NCBI GenBank assembly: GCA_023451825.1
Contig: JAEXYA010000050.1
Span: 124,001 to 188,000, forward strand
Source of the DNA: Pseudomonadota bacterium
GTDB taxonomy: Bacteria; Pseudomonadota; Alphaproteobacteria; Rhizobiales; Xanthobacteraceae
Direction of reading: 5' to 3'
Length of the DNA: 64,000 bases
A program made the translations under genes and the position numbers. Of this stretch, positions 7,426-16,215 are shown piece by piece. Positions within the stretch are counted from its first letter, which is position 1, and each line of letters begins with the position of its first letter. Below the pieces are notes generated by a model. It made no database searches and was not told the DNA's origin. It saw only the letters and a program-made list of their open reading frames with translations.

Positions 7426-8133
7426 TCAGCTTTTCGGCTTCTCTGTCGTGCTATCCGGCTGCAGATCCGGCGAGGTGATCTGCGGTGAGGTATGCGCGAC
7501 AACTTCCGGCGCGACCGGGGTTTCGATCTTTGGTTCTATCCTGGGCTCGATCCGCTCAGGCTTAGGCTCGATGCGCTCGAGCTTCGGCTCCGGCTTTTCA
7601 GTCAACACGGCTTCGGCGACGGAGGTGGCCGGCGGTACCGGCGCAGCGGGCGCCACCGGAGCGGGCGGCGGAGTGACGGCGGCAGGGGCAGGCGCCGGCG
7701 CGACCGGGGCGGAATGATATTGCGGGGCCGGCTCGGCATAGACGGGGGCGGCGACACGGCGAGGGCGACGGGCGCGCAGCGAGATGCCGGCGAAGAAATC
7801 GACAAAGGCCACCAGCGTGATGGTGAAGAAGGTGGCGTTGCCGAATTTCGGCAGCATCACGAATTCATAAGCGGCGCCGGCGGCCACCAGCAGCGACAGG
7901 AAATGGTCGGTGAAATATTTCGAGGCCGGCTTCGCCGCGCGCATTACTTCCAGCAACAGCAGCAGGATCGACAGCGAAACCAGCACATCCTTCAGCGAGA
8001 TGCGGATGACGTCGAGCGACGGCAAAGTGATGGAAAACAGTTCGACCGGGCCGGCGAGGGACAGATCGGGCATCAGGAAGACGATGATGTTGCAGATCGC
8101 CACCGGAATCAGCAGCAATGGGAAACCGATCAT
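7426..8133 (-). CDS. Membrane protein with Pro/Ala/Glu-rich cytoplasmic or periplasmic tail
   Basis: A 235-residue protein starting at ATG 8133 (MIGFPLL). The first half has four hydrophobic segments (near residues 3-22, 45-65, 80-97 and 103-117), then a basic SLRARRPRR stretch. The second half is low complexity: Pro/Ala-rich, then a charged region in which LERIEPK, ERIEP and RIEPKIE recur. No domain was recognised. The tail could span the periplasm or bind a partner, but that is speculation. The gene ends four bases from a family C repeat. Confidence 0.65.
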   Translation of the reverse strand: MIGFPLLLIPVAICNIIVFLMPDLSLAGPVELFSITLPSLDVIRISLKDVLVSLSILLLLLEVMRAAKPASKYFTDHFLSLLVAAGAAYEFVMLPKFGNATFFTITLVAFVDFFAGISLRARRPRRVAAPVYAEPAPQYHSAPVAPAPAPAAVTPPPAPVAPAAPVPPATSVAEAVLTEKPEPKLERIEPKPERIEPRIEPKIETPVAPEVVAHTSPQITSPDLQPDSTTEKPKS

Positions 8134-8362
8134 CGGGAGAGCCTTTTTCGCGCGAGAAATCACCAACGCATGATGACGATGCGGGCGCATCATCCGGGAA
8201 CTGCGTTCACGCCAGTGTTGGAGCGAATTCGGGCGGAAGTACAGTTCTGAAATGAACTTATGCGTGCGTCACGCATGCTTGAAGAAAGCTCGCGCGCCCG
8301 CTGCCGCTTTGCACGGCCTCATCTGCAACCCAGGCTGCATCCTGGGCGCGGGGATCGACTAT

Positions 8363-8392
8363 CAAATAAAAAACCCCGCCGAGGCGGGATTT
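8363..8392 (-). terminator. Rho-independent terminator of rpmF
   Basis: On the minus strand the hairpin tcccgcctcggcgggg (stem cccgcc/ggcggg) is followed by gttttttattt, a typical intrinsic terminator about 60 bases past the rpmF stop. The rest of the gap from 8134 to 8453 holds another small hairpin (cccagg/cctggg near 8329-8347) and no gene. Confidence 0.85.
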
Positions 8393-8453
8393 GGGTCTTC
8401 GTCTTGGACACGATTTTCGATGATCGGGAGGGCAAAGCGCCGTCCCGCCTCGA

Positions 8454-8639
8454 TCAGGCGTCCTTCTTCACCTTCAGAACCTGACGGCCCTTATACATGC
8501 CGGTCTTCAGGTCGAGGTGGTGCGGACGGCGCAGTTCGCCGGAGTCCTTGTCCTCAACGTAAGCGGTGCTCTTGATCGCGTCAGCCGAACGACGCATGCC
8601 ACGCCGCGACGGCGATGTTTTTCTTCTCGGAACGGCCAT
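8454..8639 (-). CDS. rpmF: 50S ribosomal protein L32
   Basis: A 61-residue basic protein starting MAVPRRKTSPSRRGMRRS, the hallmark N-terminus of bacterial L32, followed by KSTAYVEDKDSGELRRPHH and the C-terminal YKGRQVLKVKK. It is the alphaproteobacterial type lacking the zinc-binding CxxC pairs. The frame extends upstream to 8837, but only the start at 8639 gives the family N-terminus. It is a component of the large ribosomal subunit near the peptidyl transferase centre. A clear terminator follows, so it is likely transcribed alone. Confidence 0.97.
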   Translation of the reverse strand: MAVPRRKTSPSRRGMRRSADAIKSTAYVEDKDSGELRRPHHLDLKTGMYKGRQVLKVKKDA

Positions 8640-8821
8640 AGCAGTATTCCTTGCAACTTCTTGTGCCAGACAGTCTGGGCGGTGTTGTCGATCGGTGCCC
8701 GGTTCCGGGCGGCCAGCACAAAGCGCGCGGGCAAAATCGCTGATAAGGCCGGGCTTATAACGGATGCGTGACGCCATGGCTAGGGTCGCGCAGGCGGATT
8801 CTTCGGGGAAATTTCCCGCTT

Positions 8822-9487
8822 TCAACCACCCCAGCAACGCCCCAGTTCGGACGATTGCGCGCGGGCGACATAGCGCGAGGCGAGCCGCCGCACCCCCGGA
8901 CCCGGGTTTTTAGCACTTCTGGTCACCGGATTGGGCAGAATCGCAGCCAAAAGGGCGGCTTCCCGGGCGGAAATGCTGGAAACCGAGCGCCCGAAGGCGA
9001 ATTGGGAACCAGCTTCGGCGCCAAATTGCCCGGTCGGGCCCATTTCGGCGATGTTGAGATAAAGTTCCAGAATCCGCTGCTTGCTGAGGACGAGGTCGAT
9101 CCACATGGCCAGCGGGATCTCCATGCCCTTGCGGATGAAGCTGCGGCCGGGCCACAGGAACAGGTTCTTGGCGACCTGTTGGGTGATGGTGGAGCCGCCG
9201 CCGCCGGATTCACCGTCCTGGGCGTCCTCGATGGCGGTCTGCAGGGAATTCCAGTCGATGCCCTGATGGCTGCAGAATCGGGCGTCTTCGGAGCCGACCA
9301 CGCTGCGCGGCATAGCCGGGGACATGGCTTTCAGATCGACCCAGGTCCGCTCGACCGGGGCGCCGGTGATCCAGCGCCACAGCATCAGGGTCGAAACCGG
9401 TTGGCCGGTCGCGTAGAGCGGGGTCAGCAGATAGGGGATCAGGACGAGCAGGATCCCGATCAGGATGAGGCGTCGGACGAGGCGCAA
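8822..9487 (-). CDS. mtgA: Monofunctional biosynthetic peptidoglycan transglycosylase
   Basis: A 221-residue GT51 glycosyltransferase. One N-terminal membrane anchor (about residues 5-27) precedes the periplasmic catalytic domain. The key motifs are SVVGSEDARFCSHQGIDW (catalytic E67), GGSTITQQVAKN (97-108), RKGMEIPLA and ILELYLN. There is no transpeptidase domain, and the length fits MtgA. It polymerises lipid II into glycan strands during wall synthesis. The gene lies divergent from the prenyl synthase gene and is transcribed towards rpmF. Confidence 0.95.
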   Translation of the reverse strand: MRLVRRLILIGILLVLIPYLLTPLYATGQPVSTLMLWRWITGAPVERTWVDLKAMSPAMPRSVVGSEDARFCSHQGIDWNSLQTAIEDAQDGESGGGGSTITQQVAKNLFLWPGRSFIRKGMEIPLAMWIDLVLSKQRILELYLNIAEMGPTGQFGAEAGSQFAFGRSVSSISAREAALLAAILPNPVTRSAKNPGPGVRRLASRYVARAQSSELGRCWGG

Positions 9488-9655
9488 AAGCGGGTTTCCT
9501 GCTCAGGTCTATCCCGCTGATAAAGCGGTGTTTCCGCACTGTTTTCAAGCCGGTTAAGCTTGCCGCGACCAATCGCGCCGGGGCGCTGCGGGCGCAATTG
9601 ACGTGGCCCCTGCCATGGAGGATTGTCCGCCAAAATTGACTTGGAGCCATTCTTA

Positions 9656-10582
9656 ATGTCGACCGGTGCTTCCACCAAAGATTTTGCCTCGCGTTTGGAC
9701 CAGACCGCGGACGATACCGAAGCCGTCCTGACCAAGGTGCTGGGCGACGGCGTGCTGCCGGACGAGATCGCCCGCCCGAAGCGGCTGATGGACGCCATGC
9801 GCTATTCGTCGCTGGGCGGCGGCAAGCGGCTGCGCCCGTTCCTGGTGGTGGAGAGTGCCGCCGTGTTCGGCGTGCATCGCGAGCCGGCGCTGCTGGTCGG
9901 CGCCGCGCTGGAATGCATCCACTGCTATTCGCTGATCCATGACGATCTGCCCGCCATGGATAATTCGGACCTGCGCCGCGGTCGCCCGACCCTGCACAAG
10001 GCGACGGATGATGCGACGGCAATCCTGGCCGGCGACGCGCTGCTGACGCTGGCTTTCGACATCGTCACCCGTGACGAAATCCATTCCGATGCGAATGTGC
10101 GGCTGCTGCTCACCCGCGCGCTGGCGCGTTGCGCCGGCCTCGGCGGCATGGTCGGCGGCCAGATGCTCGATCTCGCCGGCGAAGGCCGTTTTGGCGACAA
10201 GGAGCCTGTGGATGTCGCACGCGTGCAGCAGATGAAGACCGGTGCGCTGCTGCGCTACGGCGTGATCGCCGGCGCGCTGCTCGGCCAGGCCACGCCGAAG
10301 GAATACAAGGCGCTCGACGATTATGGCCGCGCGCTGGGCGAAGCCTTCCAGATCGCTGACGACCTGCTGGATGTCGAAGCCGATGCGGCGACGCTCGGCA
10401 AGCCGGCCGGCGCGGATGCTGCACTCAACAAGACGACGTTCGTCACGCAGCTCGGTGTCGATGGCGCCAAGAAGCGCGTCGCCGATCTGATCGCGACGGC
10501 CGATGCCTCGCTGGCGATCTTCGGCAACAAGGGCGACGTGCTCCGCGCCGCCGCCCGCTTCGTGGCCGAGCGCAAGAACTAA
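9656..10582 (+). CDS. ispA: Polyprenyl synthetase, probably farnesyl diphosphate synthase
   Basis: A 308-residue class I trans-prenyl transferase. It has GGGKRLRPFL (residues 54-63), the first Asp-rich motif DDLPAMDNSD (96-105) followed by LRRGRPTLHK, and the second motif ADDLLD (234-239). The small residue pattern before the first motif and the length suggest a short-chain (C15) synthase supplying undecaprenyl, quinone and hopanoid pathways. The start at ATG 9656 is used; an in-frame extension to 9623 lacks the family N-terminus. The exact chain length cannot be proven by reading. The DUF1345 gene follows 11 bases later. Confidence 0.9.
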   Translation: MSTGASTKDFASRLDQTADDTEAVLTKVLGDGVLPDEIARPKRLMDAMRYSSLGGGKRLRPFLVVESAAVFGVHREPALLVGAALECIHCYSLIHDDLPAMDNSDLRRGRPTLHKATDDATAILAGDALLTLAFDIVTRDEIHSDANVRLLLTRALARCAGLGGMVGGQMLDLAGEGRFGDKEPVDVARVQQMKTGALLRYGVIAGALLGQATPKEYKALDDYGRALGEAFQIADDLLDVEADAATLGKPAGADAALNKTTFVTQLGVDGAKKRVADLIATADASLAIFGNKGDVLRAAARFVAERKN

Positions 10583-10593
10583 GGACGACTGAC

Positions 10594-11283
10594 ATGACGG
10601 ACGCGGGCAAGGATCTCGACGATCTCCTTGCCCGCTTCCGCAAAATGCCCGCCGCCTGGCGCATCGTCTATGCGCGGCCGCGCACCTTCGCAGCCCTCGC
10701 CATCGGCATCATCGCTTGTTTGCTGCTACCGCATTCGCTGCGGCTGGTGACGCGGCTTCTGATCGGCTGGGATATCTTTGCCGGGCTCTATCTGCTGCTT
10801 GTCTTCGGCATGATGCTGACCGGTGGCAGCAAGCGCATCCGCCGCAATGCCGCGCTTCAGGACGATGGCAGTTTCGTCATCCTGATGGTCGCCGCACTCG
10901 GCGCCTTCGCCTCCATTGCCGCCATCGTGTTCGAACTTGGTGCCACCAAGAGTGCGGTGCCAGAGCTTGCACTGGCAGTGATCACGATCACGCTGTCATG
11001 GGCGTCGGTGCACACGATCTTCGCGCTTCACTACGCCCATGAATATTATCGCGGGCCGAAGCCGGGCGGACTGGCATTTCCCGAGGGCGATGCGAAGGAA
11101 GACCCGGACTATTGGGACTTCGTCTATTTCTCCTTCGTCATCGGGATGACGGCGCAGACGTCGGACGTGGGCATCACCGACAAGAGCATCCGCCGTACCG
11201 CGACCGCGCATGGCATGGTGTCGTTCGTCTTCAACACGGCGCTGGTGGCGCTGATGGTGAATATCGCCGCGAGTGCGATTTAG
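10594..11283 (+). CDS. DUF1345 family integral membrane protein
   Basis: A 229-residue protein with about five membrane segments. Family landmarks are visible: LLIGWDIFAGLYLLL, RIRRNAALQDDG, SWASVHTIFALHYAHEYY, then DYWDFVYFSFVIGMTAQTSDV and SFVFNTALVALMVNI. It begins 11 bases after the ispA stop, suggesting co-transcription. Function is unknown; the conserved HTIFALHYAH and FVIGMTAQTSD motifs hint at an ion-channel-like pore, which is only inference. Confidence 0.9.
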   Translation: MTDAGKDLDDLLARFRKMPAAWRIVYARPRTFAALAIGIIACLLLPHSLRLVTRLLIGWDIFAGLYLLLVFGMMLTGGSKRIRRNAALQDDGSFVILMVAALGAFASIAAIVFELGATKSAVPELALAVITITLSWASVHTIFALHYAHEYYRGPKPGGLAFPEGDAKEDPDYWDFVYFSFVIGMTAQTSDVGITDKSIRRTATAHGMVSFVFNTALVALMVNIAASAI

Positions 11284-11303
11284 CGTCCAGCGACGCTCTC
11301 ACT

Positions 11304-11406
11304 GTCATCGCCCGGCCGTGCGCGCAATTGCGCGCTAGGACCGGGCGATCCAGTAAACACCGACATGGCAGTGTGTACTGGGTCACCCGGTCAAGCCGGG
11401 TGACGA
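11304..11406. repeat. Intergenic palindromic repeat, family A
   Basis: Opens with gtcatcgcccggccgtgcgc and a nested gcgcaattgcgc palindrome, then cgggcgat, and ends with gtcacccggtcaagccgggtgac. It is close to the copy at 47516-47618, which shares the gccgtgcgcgcaattgcgcg stretch. Confidence 0.85.
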
Positions 11407-11475
11407 CAGATGTGAGCCTGTCATTGACCTCCACCCGCATCCGGGCAAAGTGTCGCAGCAACAGGTGCCGCACGC

Positions 11476-13080
11476 GTGGAAGCCAAGTTCACCATTTTCC
11501 TGTCTCTCGTCGCCGTGCTGGGCGCAACGGCGTGGTTCGCCAAGCGCGCCAATATCGCGCCGGCGATCCTGCTTCTGCTGGCAGGCATCGCGCTGGCTTT
11601 CGTGCCGGGCATGCCGGCGCTGGAGTTGCCGCCCGAAGTGGTATTGCTCGGCGTGCTGCCGCCGCTGATCTATTCGGCATCGGTGGCCATGAGCTGGCGC
11701 GAATTCCGTTACAGCCTGCGGCTGATTTCGCTGCTCGCCGTCGGCTGCGTGATCTTCACCGCGTGCCTTGTCGCCACCGCCACGCATTTCCTGATCGGCC
11801 TGCCGTGGGGTGTCGGCTTCCTGCTCGGCGCCATCGTCGCGCCGCCGGATGTGGTGGCGCCGCTTGCGGTGGCGCGAAAACTTGGCCTGCCGCGGCGGCT
11901 GCTCGTGGTGCTGGAAGGCGAGGGGCTCGCCAATGATGCGACCACGCTGATCCTGTATCGCTTCGCCGTCGCCGCCATCACCACGGGCGCTTTCTCGCTG
12001 CCGAAAGCGGCCGGCACCTTCGTCGCCATCCTTGCCTGTGAGCTCGCATTCGGTCTGGCGATCGGCTGGCTCAGCCTGCGCCTGCGCCACCGCGCGCGCG
12101 ATCCGCAGGTGGAGATCACGCTGTCGCTGCTCACGCCCTATGTGGCCTATCTCATCCCGCAGCATTTCGGCGGCTCCGGGGTCATCGCGACCGTCGCCTG
12201 CGGGCTTTACATTTCATGGAATGGGCCGCTGCTGATCTCGGCGGCGACGCGCCTGCAGGGCATCTTCTTCTGGGACCTGATCATCTATCTGGTCGAGGGC
12301 CTGCTGTTCCTGATGACCGGTTTCCAGATGCGGGCGCTGATCGAGAAGTCGAAGGCGTTTCCGCTCGGCGAGATCGCGGCGGCAACGGCGCTTGTCATGG
12401 CCGTGATCATCGTCGCGCGTTTCGTCTGGGTCTATGCGGCGATCTATGTGCCGCGGATGCTGAGCGCCAGCCTGCGCCAGCGCGACCCCGCACCGAACTG
12501 GCAATGGACCTTCGTGCTCGCTTTCACCGGTGTGCGCGGCGCCGTCTCGCTGGCTGCTGCATTGGCGCTGCCCTTCACGCTGATGTCCGGCGACGCTTTT
12601 CCGGCGCGCGACCTGATCCTTTTCGTCTCCTTCAACGTGATCCTGATCACGCTGGTCGGCTTCGGCCTCGGCCTGCCGCTGGTGGTGAAATGGATGAAGA
12701 TCGGCGAGATCGGTCGGCGCGAGCATATCGCCGAGCACGAGGCTGAACTGCATGCGCGCCGCGAGGCACTGGCAAAGGCGCTGGCCTCGCTGGATGCGAT
12801 GACGGATGATCGCGAACTCTCCGAAGAAGTCGTGAAGATTCTCCGCGCGCGTCATGAGAGCCGCTCGAACCAGCTGCCGGCCGAGCTCGATCCCGACGTC
12901 GATGTCTCCGCGCTCGGCACAGACCTGGTGCGCGAGCTGATCAAGGAAGAGCGCAAATTCATCCACGCGCAATTGCGCGACGGCAAGATCACGGATGAGA
13001 GCAGGCGAAGGATCGAGCGGGATCTGGATCTGGAGGAGGCGGGGCTGATCAATCGGGAATATCGGCGGATGCCGCTATAG
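11476..13080 (+). CDS. Na+/H+ antiporter, CPA1 family
   Basis: A 534-residue protein with about 12 membrane segments followed by a roughly 130-residue charged cytoplasmic tail. Motifs of the bacterial CPA1 exchangers are present: LLGVLPPLIYSASVAMSW, GFLLGAIVAPPDVVAPLAV (PPD in the ion-binding unwound helix), EGEGLANDATTLIL and TGVRGAVSLAAALALP. It would exchange cytoplasmic Na+ or K+ for protons at the inner membrane. The start is GTG 11476; a family A repeat sits just upstream. The start choice is moderately sure because no strong ribosome site is visible. Confidence 0.9.
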   Translation: MEAKFTIFLSLVAVLGATAWFAKRANIAPAILLLLAGIALAFVPGMPALELPPEVVLLGVLPPLIYSASVAMSWREFRYSLRLISLLAVGCVIFTACLVATATHFLIGLPWGVGFLLGAIVAPPDVVAPLAVARKLGLPRRLLVVLEGEGLANDATTLILYRFAVAAITTGAFSLPKAAGTFVAILACELAFGLAIGWLSLRLRHRARDPQVEITLSLLTPYVAYLIPQHFGGSGVIATVACGLYISWNGPLLISAATRLQGIFFWDLIIYLVEGLLFLMTGFQMRALIEKSKAFPLGEIAAATALVMAVIIVARFVWVYAAIYVPRMLSASLRQRDPAPNWQWTFVLAFTGVRGAVSLAAALALPFTLMSGDAFPARDLILFVSFNVILITLVGFGLGLPLVVKWMKIGEIGRREHIAEHEAELHARREALAKALASLDAMTDDRELSEEVVKILRARHESRSNQLPAELDPDVDVSALGTDLVRELIKEERKFIHAQLRDGKITDESRRRIERDLDLEEAGLINREYRRMPL

Positions 13081-13133
13081 GACCGGTGATTTGATCGGAT
13101 GCAATCAGTTCGAAAAACTGCTAATCTCCCGCC

Positions 13134-13373
13134 ATGACCAGAGCAGGACTGGAAGAGTTGCTGGAACGGGTTTCGGCTTGGCCTGAGAAAGATCAGGAAG
13201 AGCTGGCGGTGTTCATTGCCGATGTCGAGGCGCGGCAGCTTGGTCAAGACAGCGAATACGAGCTGACGGCGGATGACCTGGCTGCGCTCGATCGGAGCCT
13301 AGCCGACGTCAAGGCGGGCCGATTTGCGCCGGATGGAGCGATAGAGGCTCTTTTTAATCGATACTTCAAATGA
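13134..13373 (+). CDS. Antitoxin of a type II toxin-antitoxin pair
   Basis: A 79-residue acidic protein, with LEELLERVSAWPEKDQEELAV at its N-terminus and LTADDLAALDRSLADVKAGRFAP near the middle, typical of RelB/ParD-like antitoxins partnered with ParE-type toxins. The tail ending FNRYFK would wrap the toxin. Its last codon overlaps the toxin start (ATGA at 13370-13373), so the two are translationally coupled. No separate DNA-binding fold is obvious beyond the N-terminal helices. Confidence 0.85.
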   Translation: MTRAGLEELLERVSAWPEKDQEELAVFIADVEARQLGQDSEYELTADDLAALDRSLADVKAGRFAPDGAIEALFNRYFK

Positions 13374-13663
13374 AAGTGCGCTGGTCCGACACCGCGACCA
13401 GCGAAGTTGAAGCGATCTTTGCTTACATCCTCGAGCACAGCCCGTCATCGGCAGCAATCGTTGCGCGGCGCATTATCGACCGCGCAGAGTCGCTTGGGGA
13501 ATTTCCTTTCCTGGGAATCTACGGCAAGCGAGCCGGGACGAGACAGTTGTCGATCGTGAACTATCCCTATGTTGTTCTCTACAAGTTGGATGTCGCGGCC
13601 GATGAGGTCCAGATACTCAACGTCCGCCACACCGCACGAAAGAAAAAAGCCGGCGGCGGATGA
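13370..13663 (+). CDS. ParE/RelE-superfamily toxin
   Basis: A 97-residue basic protein: KVRWSDTATSEVEAIFAYI at the start, ARRIIDRAESLGEFPFLG, then YPYVVLYKLDVAADEVQILNVRHTAR at the end. This matches the ParE/RelE fold, whose members poison gyrase or cleave mRNA on ribosomes; which target applies here cannot be told. The C-terminus (KKKAGGG) is encoded in the ispG terminator hairpin at 13643-13677. The preceding gene overlaps by four bases and encodes the antitoxin. Confidence 0.88.
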   Translation: MKVRWSDTATSEVEAIFAYILEHSPSSAAIVARRIIDRAESLGEFPFLGIYGKRAGTRQLSIVNYPYVVLYKLDVAADEVQILNVRHTARKKKAGGG

Positions 13664-13677
13664 TCCGCGCGCCGGCT
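13643..13677 (-). terminator. Intrinsic terminator of ispG, overlapping the toxin 3' end
   Basis: On the minus strand the arms agccggcg and cgccggct (13670-13677 and 13648-13655) are followed by a run of six T residues. It lies 28 bases beyond the ispG stop. Because it overlaps the toxin coding end, the two converging transcripts share this DNA. Confidence 0.75.
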
Positions 13678-13704
13678 AATGTCTTTTCGGTGATGTAACC
13701 GGGC

Positions 13705-14988
13705 TTACTCAGCCGCGGTCACGATCTCCGGCGTCTTGCTGCCCTTGCCGTAGCGCTGGTCGATATAGTCGATCACCAGCGCCTTGAAGTCGGCCGCGAT
13801 GGTCGGGCCGCGCAGGGTGCGGAATTTCTCGCCATCGACGAACACCGGAGCCGCCGGGCTTTCGCCGGTGCCGGGGAGCGAGATGCCGATATTGGCGTGC
13901 TTGGATTCGCCGGGACCGTTCACGATACAGCCCATGACCGCGACGTTGAGATTCTCGACGCCGGGATAGGTCGTCTTCCAGCCCGGCATTTCGACGCGGA
14001 TGAAATCCTGGATCGAACGCGCCAGTTCCTGGAACGTGGTGGAGGTGGTGCGGCCGCAGCCGGGGCACGCGGCCACCAGCGGCACGAAGGTGCGGAAACC
14101 CATGGTCTGCAGCAATTCCTGCGCGACCTGCACTTCCAGCGTACGATCGCCGCCGGGTTCGGGAGTGAGCGAGATGCGGATGGTGTCGCCGATGCCCTGC
14201 TGCAGCAGGATGCCGAGCGCGGCCGAGGAGGCGACGATGCCCTTCGAGCCCATGCCGGCTTCAGTGAGACCGAGATGAATCGCATAGTCGGAACGCGCGG
14301 CCAGCGTCTGATAGACGGCGATGAGGTCCTGCACCGCCGAGACCTTGGCGGAGAGGATCATCTTGTTCTTCGGCATGCCGAGTTCTTGCGCACGGGCGGC
14401 CGACAGCAACGCCGACTGCACCATGGCCTCGCGCGTCACCGCGCGAACATCCTTCGGATTGGCCGAGAGGGCATTCTCGTCCATCAGCTTGGTGAGCAGC
14501 TCCTGATCGAGCGAGCCCCAGTTGGCGCCGATGCGGACGGCCTTGTTGTTCTTGTTCGCGATCTCGATGATATCGGCGAACTGGCTGTCGCGCTTGCTCT
14601 TGAAGCCGACATTGCCGGGATTGATGCGATACTTGTCGAGCGCAGCAGCGCAGGCCGGATGTTCGGCGAGCAGCTTGTGGCCGATATAATGGAAGTCACC
14701 GACCAGGGGCGTGGTGATGCCCTGCTTGTCGAGGGCCTCGCGGATATGCGGCACGGCGGCAGCAGCCTCGTCGCGGTCGACGGTGATGCGGACCATTTCC
14801 GAGCCGGCGCGCGACAGCGCTGCGACCTGGTCGATGGTGCCCTGGATGTCTGCGGTGTCGGTGTTGGTCATCGACTGCACGACGATCGGCGCGCCGCCGC
14901 CGACGGCGACATTGCCGACCATGACCTGGGTGGTGAGGTGCCGGGGCGCCGGTCCGGCGATATCCGACGGAATTTCGATCTTGTTCAT
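13705..14988 (-). CDS. ispG: 4-hydroxy-3-methylbut-2-enyl diphosphate synthase (GcpE)
   Basis: A 427-residue enzyme of the MEP isoprenoid pathway that converts methylerythritol cyclodiphosphate to HMBPP. The N-terminal TIM-barrel begins IVVQSMTNTDTADI. The C-terminal domain has the iron-sulfur ligands CPGCGR and MGCIVNGPGE. The start at 14988 (MNKIEIPSD) is chosen over an in-frame upstream one at 15018 that would overlap the preceding gene. The EamA gene ends 13 bases upstream, so the two may be co-transcribed. With the ispA-type gene at 9656, this window holds two isoprenoid enzymes that are not in one operon. Confidence 0.96.
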   Translation of the reverse strand: MNKIEIPSDIAGPAPRHLTTQVMVGNVAVGGGAPIVVQSMTNTDTADIQGTIDQVAALSRAGSEMVRITVDRDEAAAAVPHIREALDKQGITTPLVGDFHYIGHKLLAEHPACAAALDKYRINPGNVGFKSKRDSQFADIIEIANKNNKAVRIGANWGSLDQELLTKLMDENALSANPKDVRAVTREAMVQSALLSAARAQELGMPKNKMILSAKVSAVQDLIAVYQTLAARSDYAIHLGLTEAGMGSKGIVASSAALGILLQQGIGDTIRISLTPEPGGDRTLEVQVAQELLQTMGFRTFVPLVAACPGCGRTTSTTFQELARSIQDFIRVEMPGWKTTYPGVENLNVAVMGCIVNGPGESKHANIGISLPGTGESPAAPVFVDGEKFRTLRGPTIAADFKALVIDYIDQRYGKGSKTPEIVTAAE

Positions 14989-15001
14989 GGGGTCTCGAAT
15001 A

Positions 15002-15952
15002 TCAGGTTTTAGTGACATTCAGCAATGCGTTAGTGGCTGCGGAGCGCGCCGGTCGGTTAACGAGAACCAGCCCGGCGATGACCAATAGCGCAGCCAGCCC
15101 GAAGGCGGGGGTGAGCTGATCTCCGAGGATCAAATAGCCTCCCACGACGCCGAATAAAGGGGTGATGAAGGTGAAAGCCGCCAATTTGCTGGCAGAGTAG
15201 GTCTTGATCAGGCTGAACCAGAGCAAAAAGGTGAGTCCGACCACCCAGAAGGCCTGAAATGACAGCAGCGAGATGGTCAAGGCGCCGGGAACCGCGGGAA
15301 TTCGTTCGCCCGCAACGAGTGCGGCGATAGTCAGGATCGGAACTGATAGGCCGACCTGGTATCCCAGTGCCTTTTCTGGTGCCGCGGTGATGAGCTTGGT
15401 TCGTTTCACGACGAGTGTCGTCGCCGCCCACATGGCAGCACCGGCGATCATCAAGAGGTCGCCAATCAAGACGCTGGTGGTGACATTGGGTTGCGGAACG
15501 CCGATGGCGACTGCCACGCCGGCAAAGCTCACACCGAGGCCGCCCCATTGCGCGGCGCGGAGGCGTTCGCCGAGCAGCTGATAGGCGCCGAAAGCGACGA
15601 AGAACGGCATCGTATAAAGGAAGACCACCGCGCGGCTTGCGGTGGTCAGTTCGAGTCCGTGATAGATCAGCAGGAATTCGAAGCCGAAGATCGTGCCGAC
15701 GAACAGGCCGGCTTTCAGCGTGCCGTCACGCTCGAACAATTTGACGCCACGGAAATACGCGATGGCGAGGATCACCAGCAATGCGCCGGCGGAGCGGAGC
15801 GCGGCCTGCGTATAAGGCGGGATCTCGCGCAGCACGAGCTTGATGGCGATCTGGTTGAAGCCCCAGGTGAGGCACAGCATCAGCACGAGGGCGATGGCGC
15901 CGACGGTCAGCGGACGGCCGCCGGGCGTCACAGCGATTTGATCAGATGACAT
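15002..15952 (-). CDS. EamA/DMT family transporter
   Basis: A 316-residue protein with ten predicted membrane segments arranged as two five-helix EamA repeats. Typical features are LCLTWGFNQIAIK at the first helix, PPYTQAALRSAGA, VFLYTMPFFVAFGAYQLLGE closing the first repeat, and TPLFGVVGGYLILGDQLTP closing the second. It would export a small metabolite across the inner membrane; the substrate is unknown. ATG 15952 is used because the long upstream extension has no membrane-protein character. It is immediately upstream of ispG on the same strand. Confidence 0.9.
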   Translation of the reverse strand: MSSDQIAVTPGGRPLTVGAIALVLMLCLTWGFNQIAIKLVLREIPPYTQAALRSAGALLVILAIAYFRGVKLFERDGTLKAGLFVGTIFGFEFLLIYHGLELTTASRAVVFLYTMPFFVAFGAYQLLGERLRAAQWGGLGVSFAGVAVAIGVPQPNVTTSVLIGDLLMIAGAAMWAATTLVVKRTKLITAAPEKALGYQVGLSVPILTIAALVAGERIPAVPGALTISLLSFQAFWVVGLTFLLWFSLIKTYSASKLAAFTFITPLFGVVGGYLILGDQLTPAFGLAALLVIAGLVLVNRPARSAATNALLNVTKT

Positions 15953-16215
15953 GGAGCCTCGGGCCGGCTTGCCGCCGTGTTGTTGTCGGTGTGCCGTGGC
16001 GACCGGGTCGGGCGACGGGCTGGGATGGAATTGTGCAGCGTCCCAGATGTTTACGTCAACCGCGCGCATGATGCCATTGCAGGGCGCGCGTCCCTCGGTT
16101 GCGCCAGCGCCTGTGAGATCGCGTGATCGCCAGCCCATTCCCGCAGGGGTAGCATGGTGCGGCTCTGCTTCCTCCCTATTTATGTCGCCCGATCAATCCG
16201 GCCCGGGAGGCCATC

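Noticed and set aside
7600..7740. Repetitive GC-rich tract that looks like tandem DNA repeats
   Set aside because: It is coding low complexity (Pro/Ala-rich tail and RIEPK-like blocks) of the membrane protein at 7426-8133.
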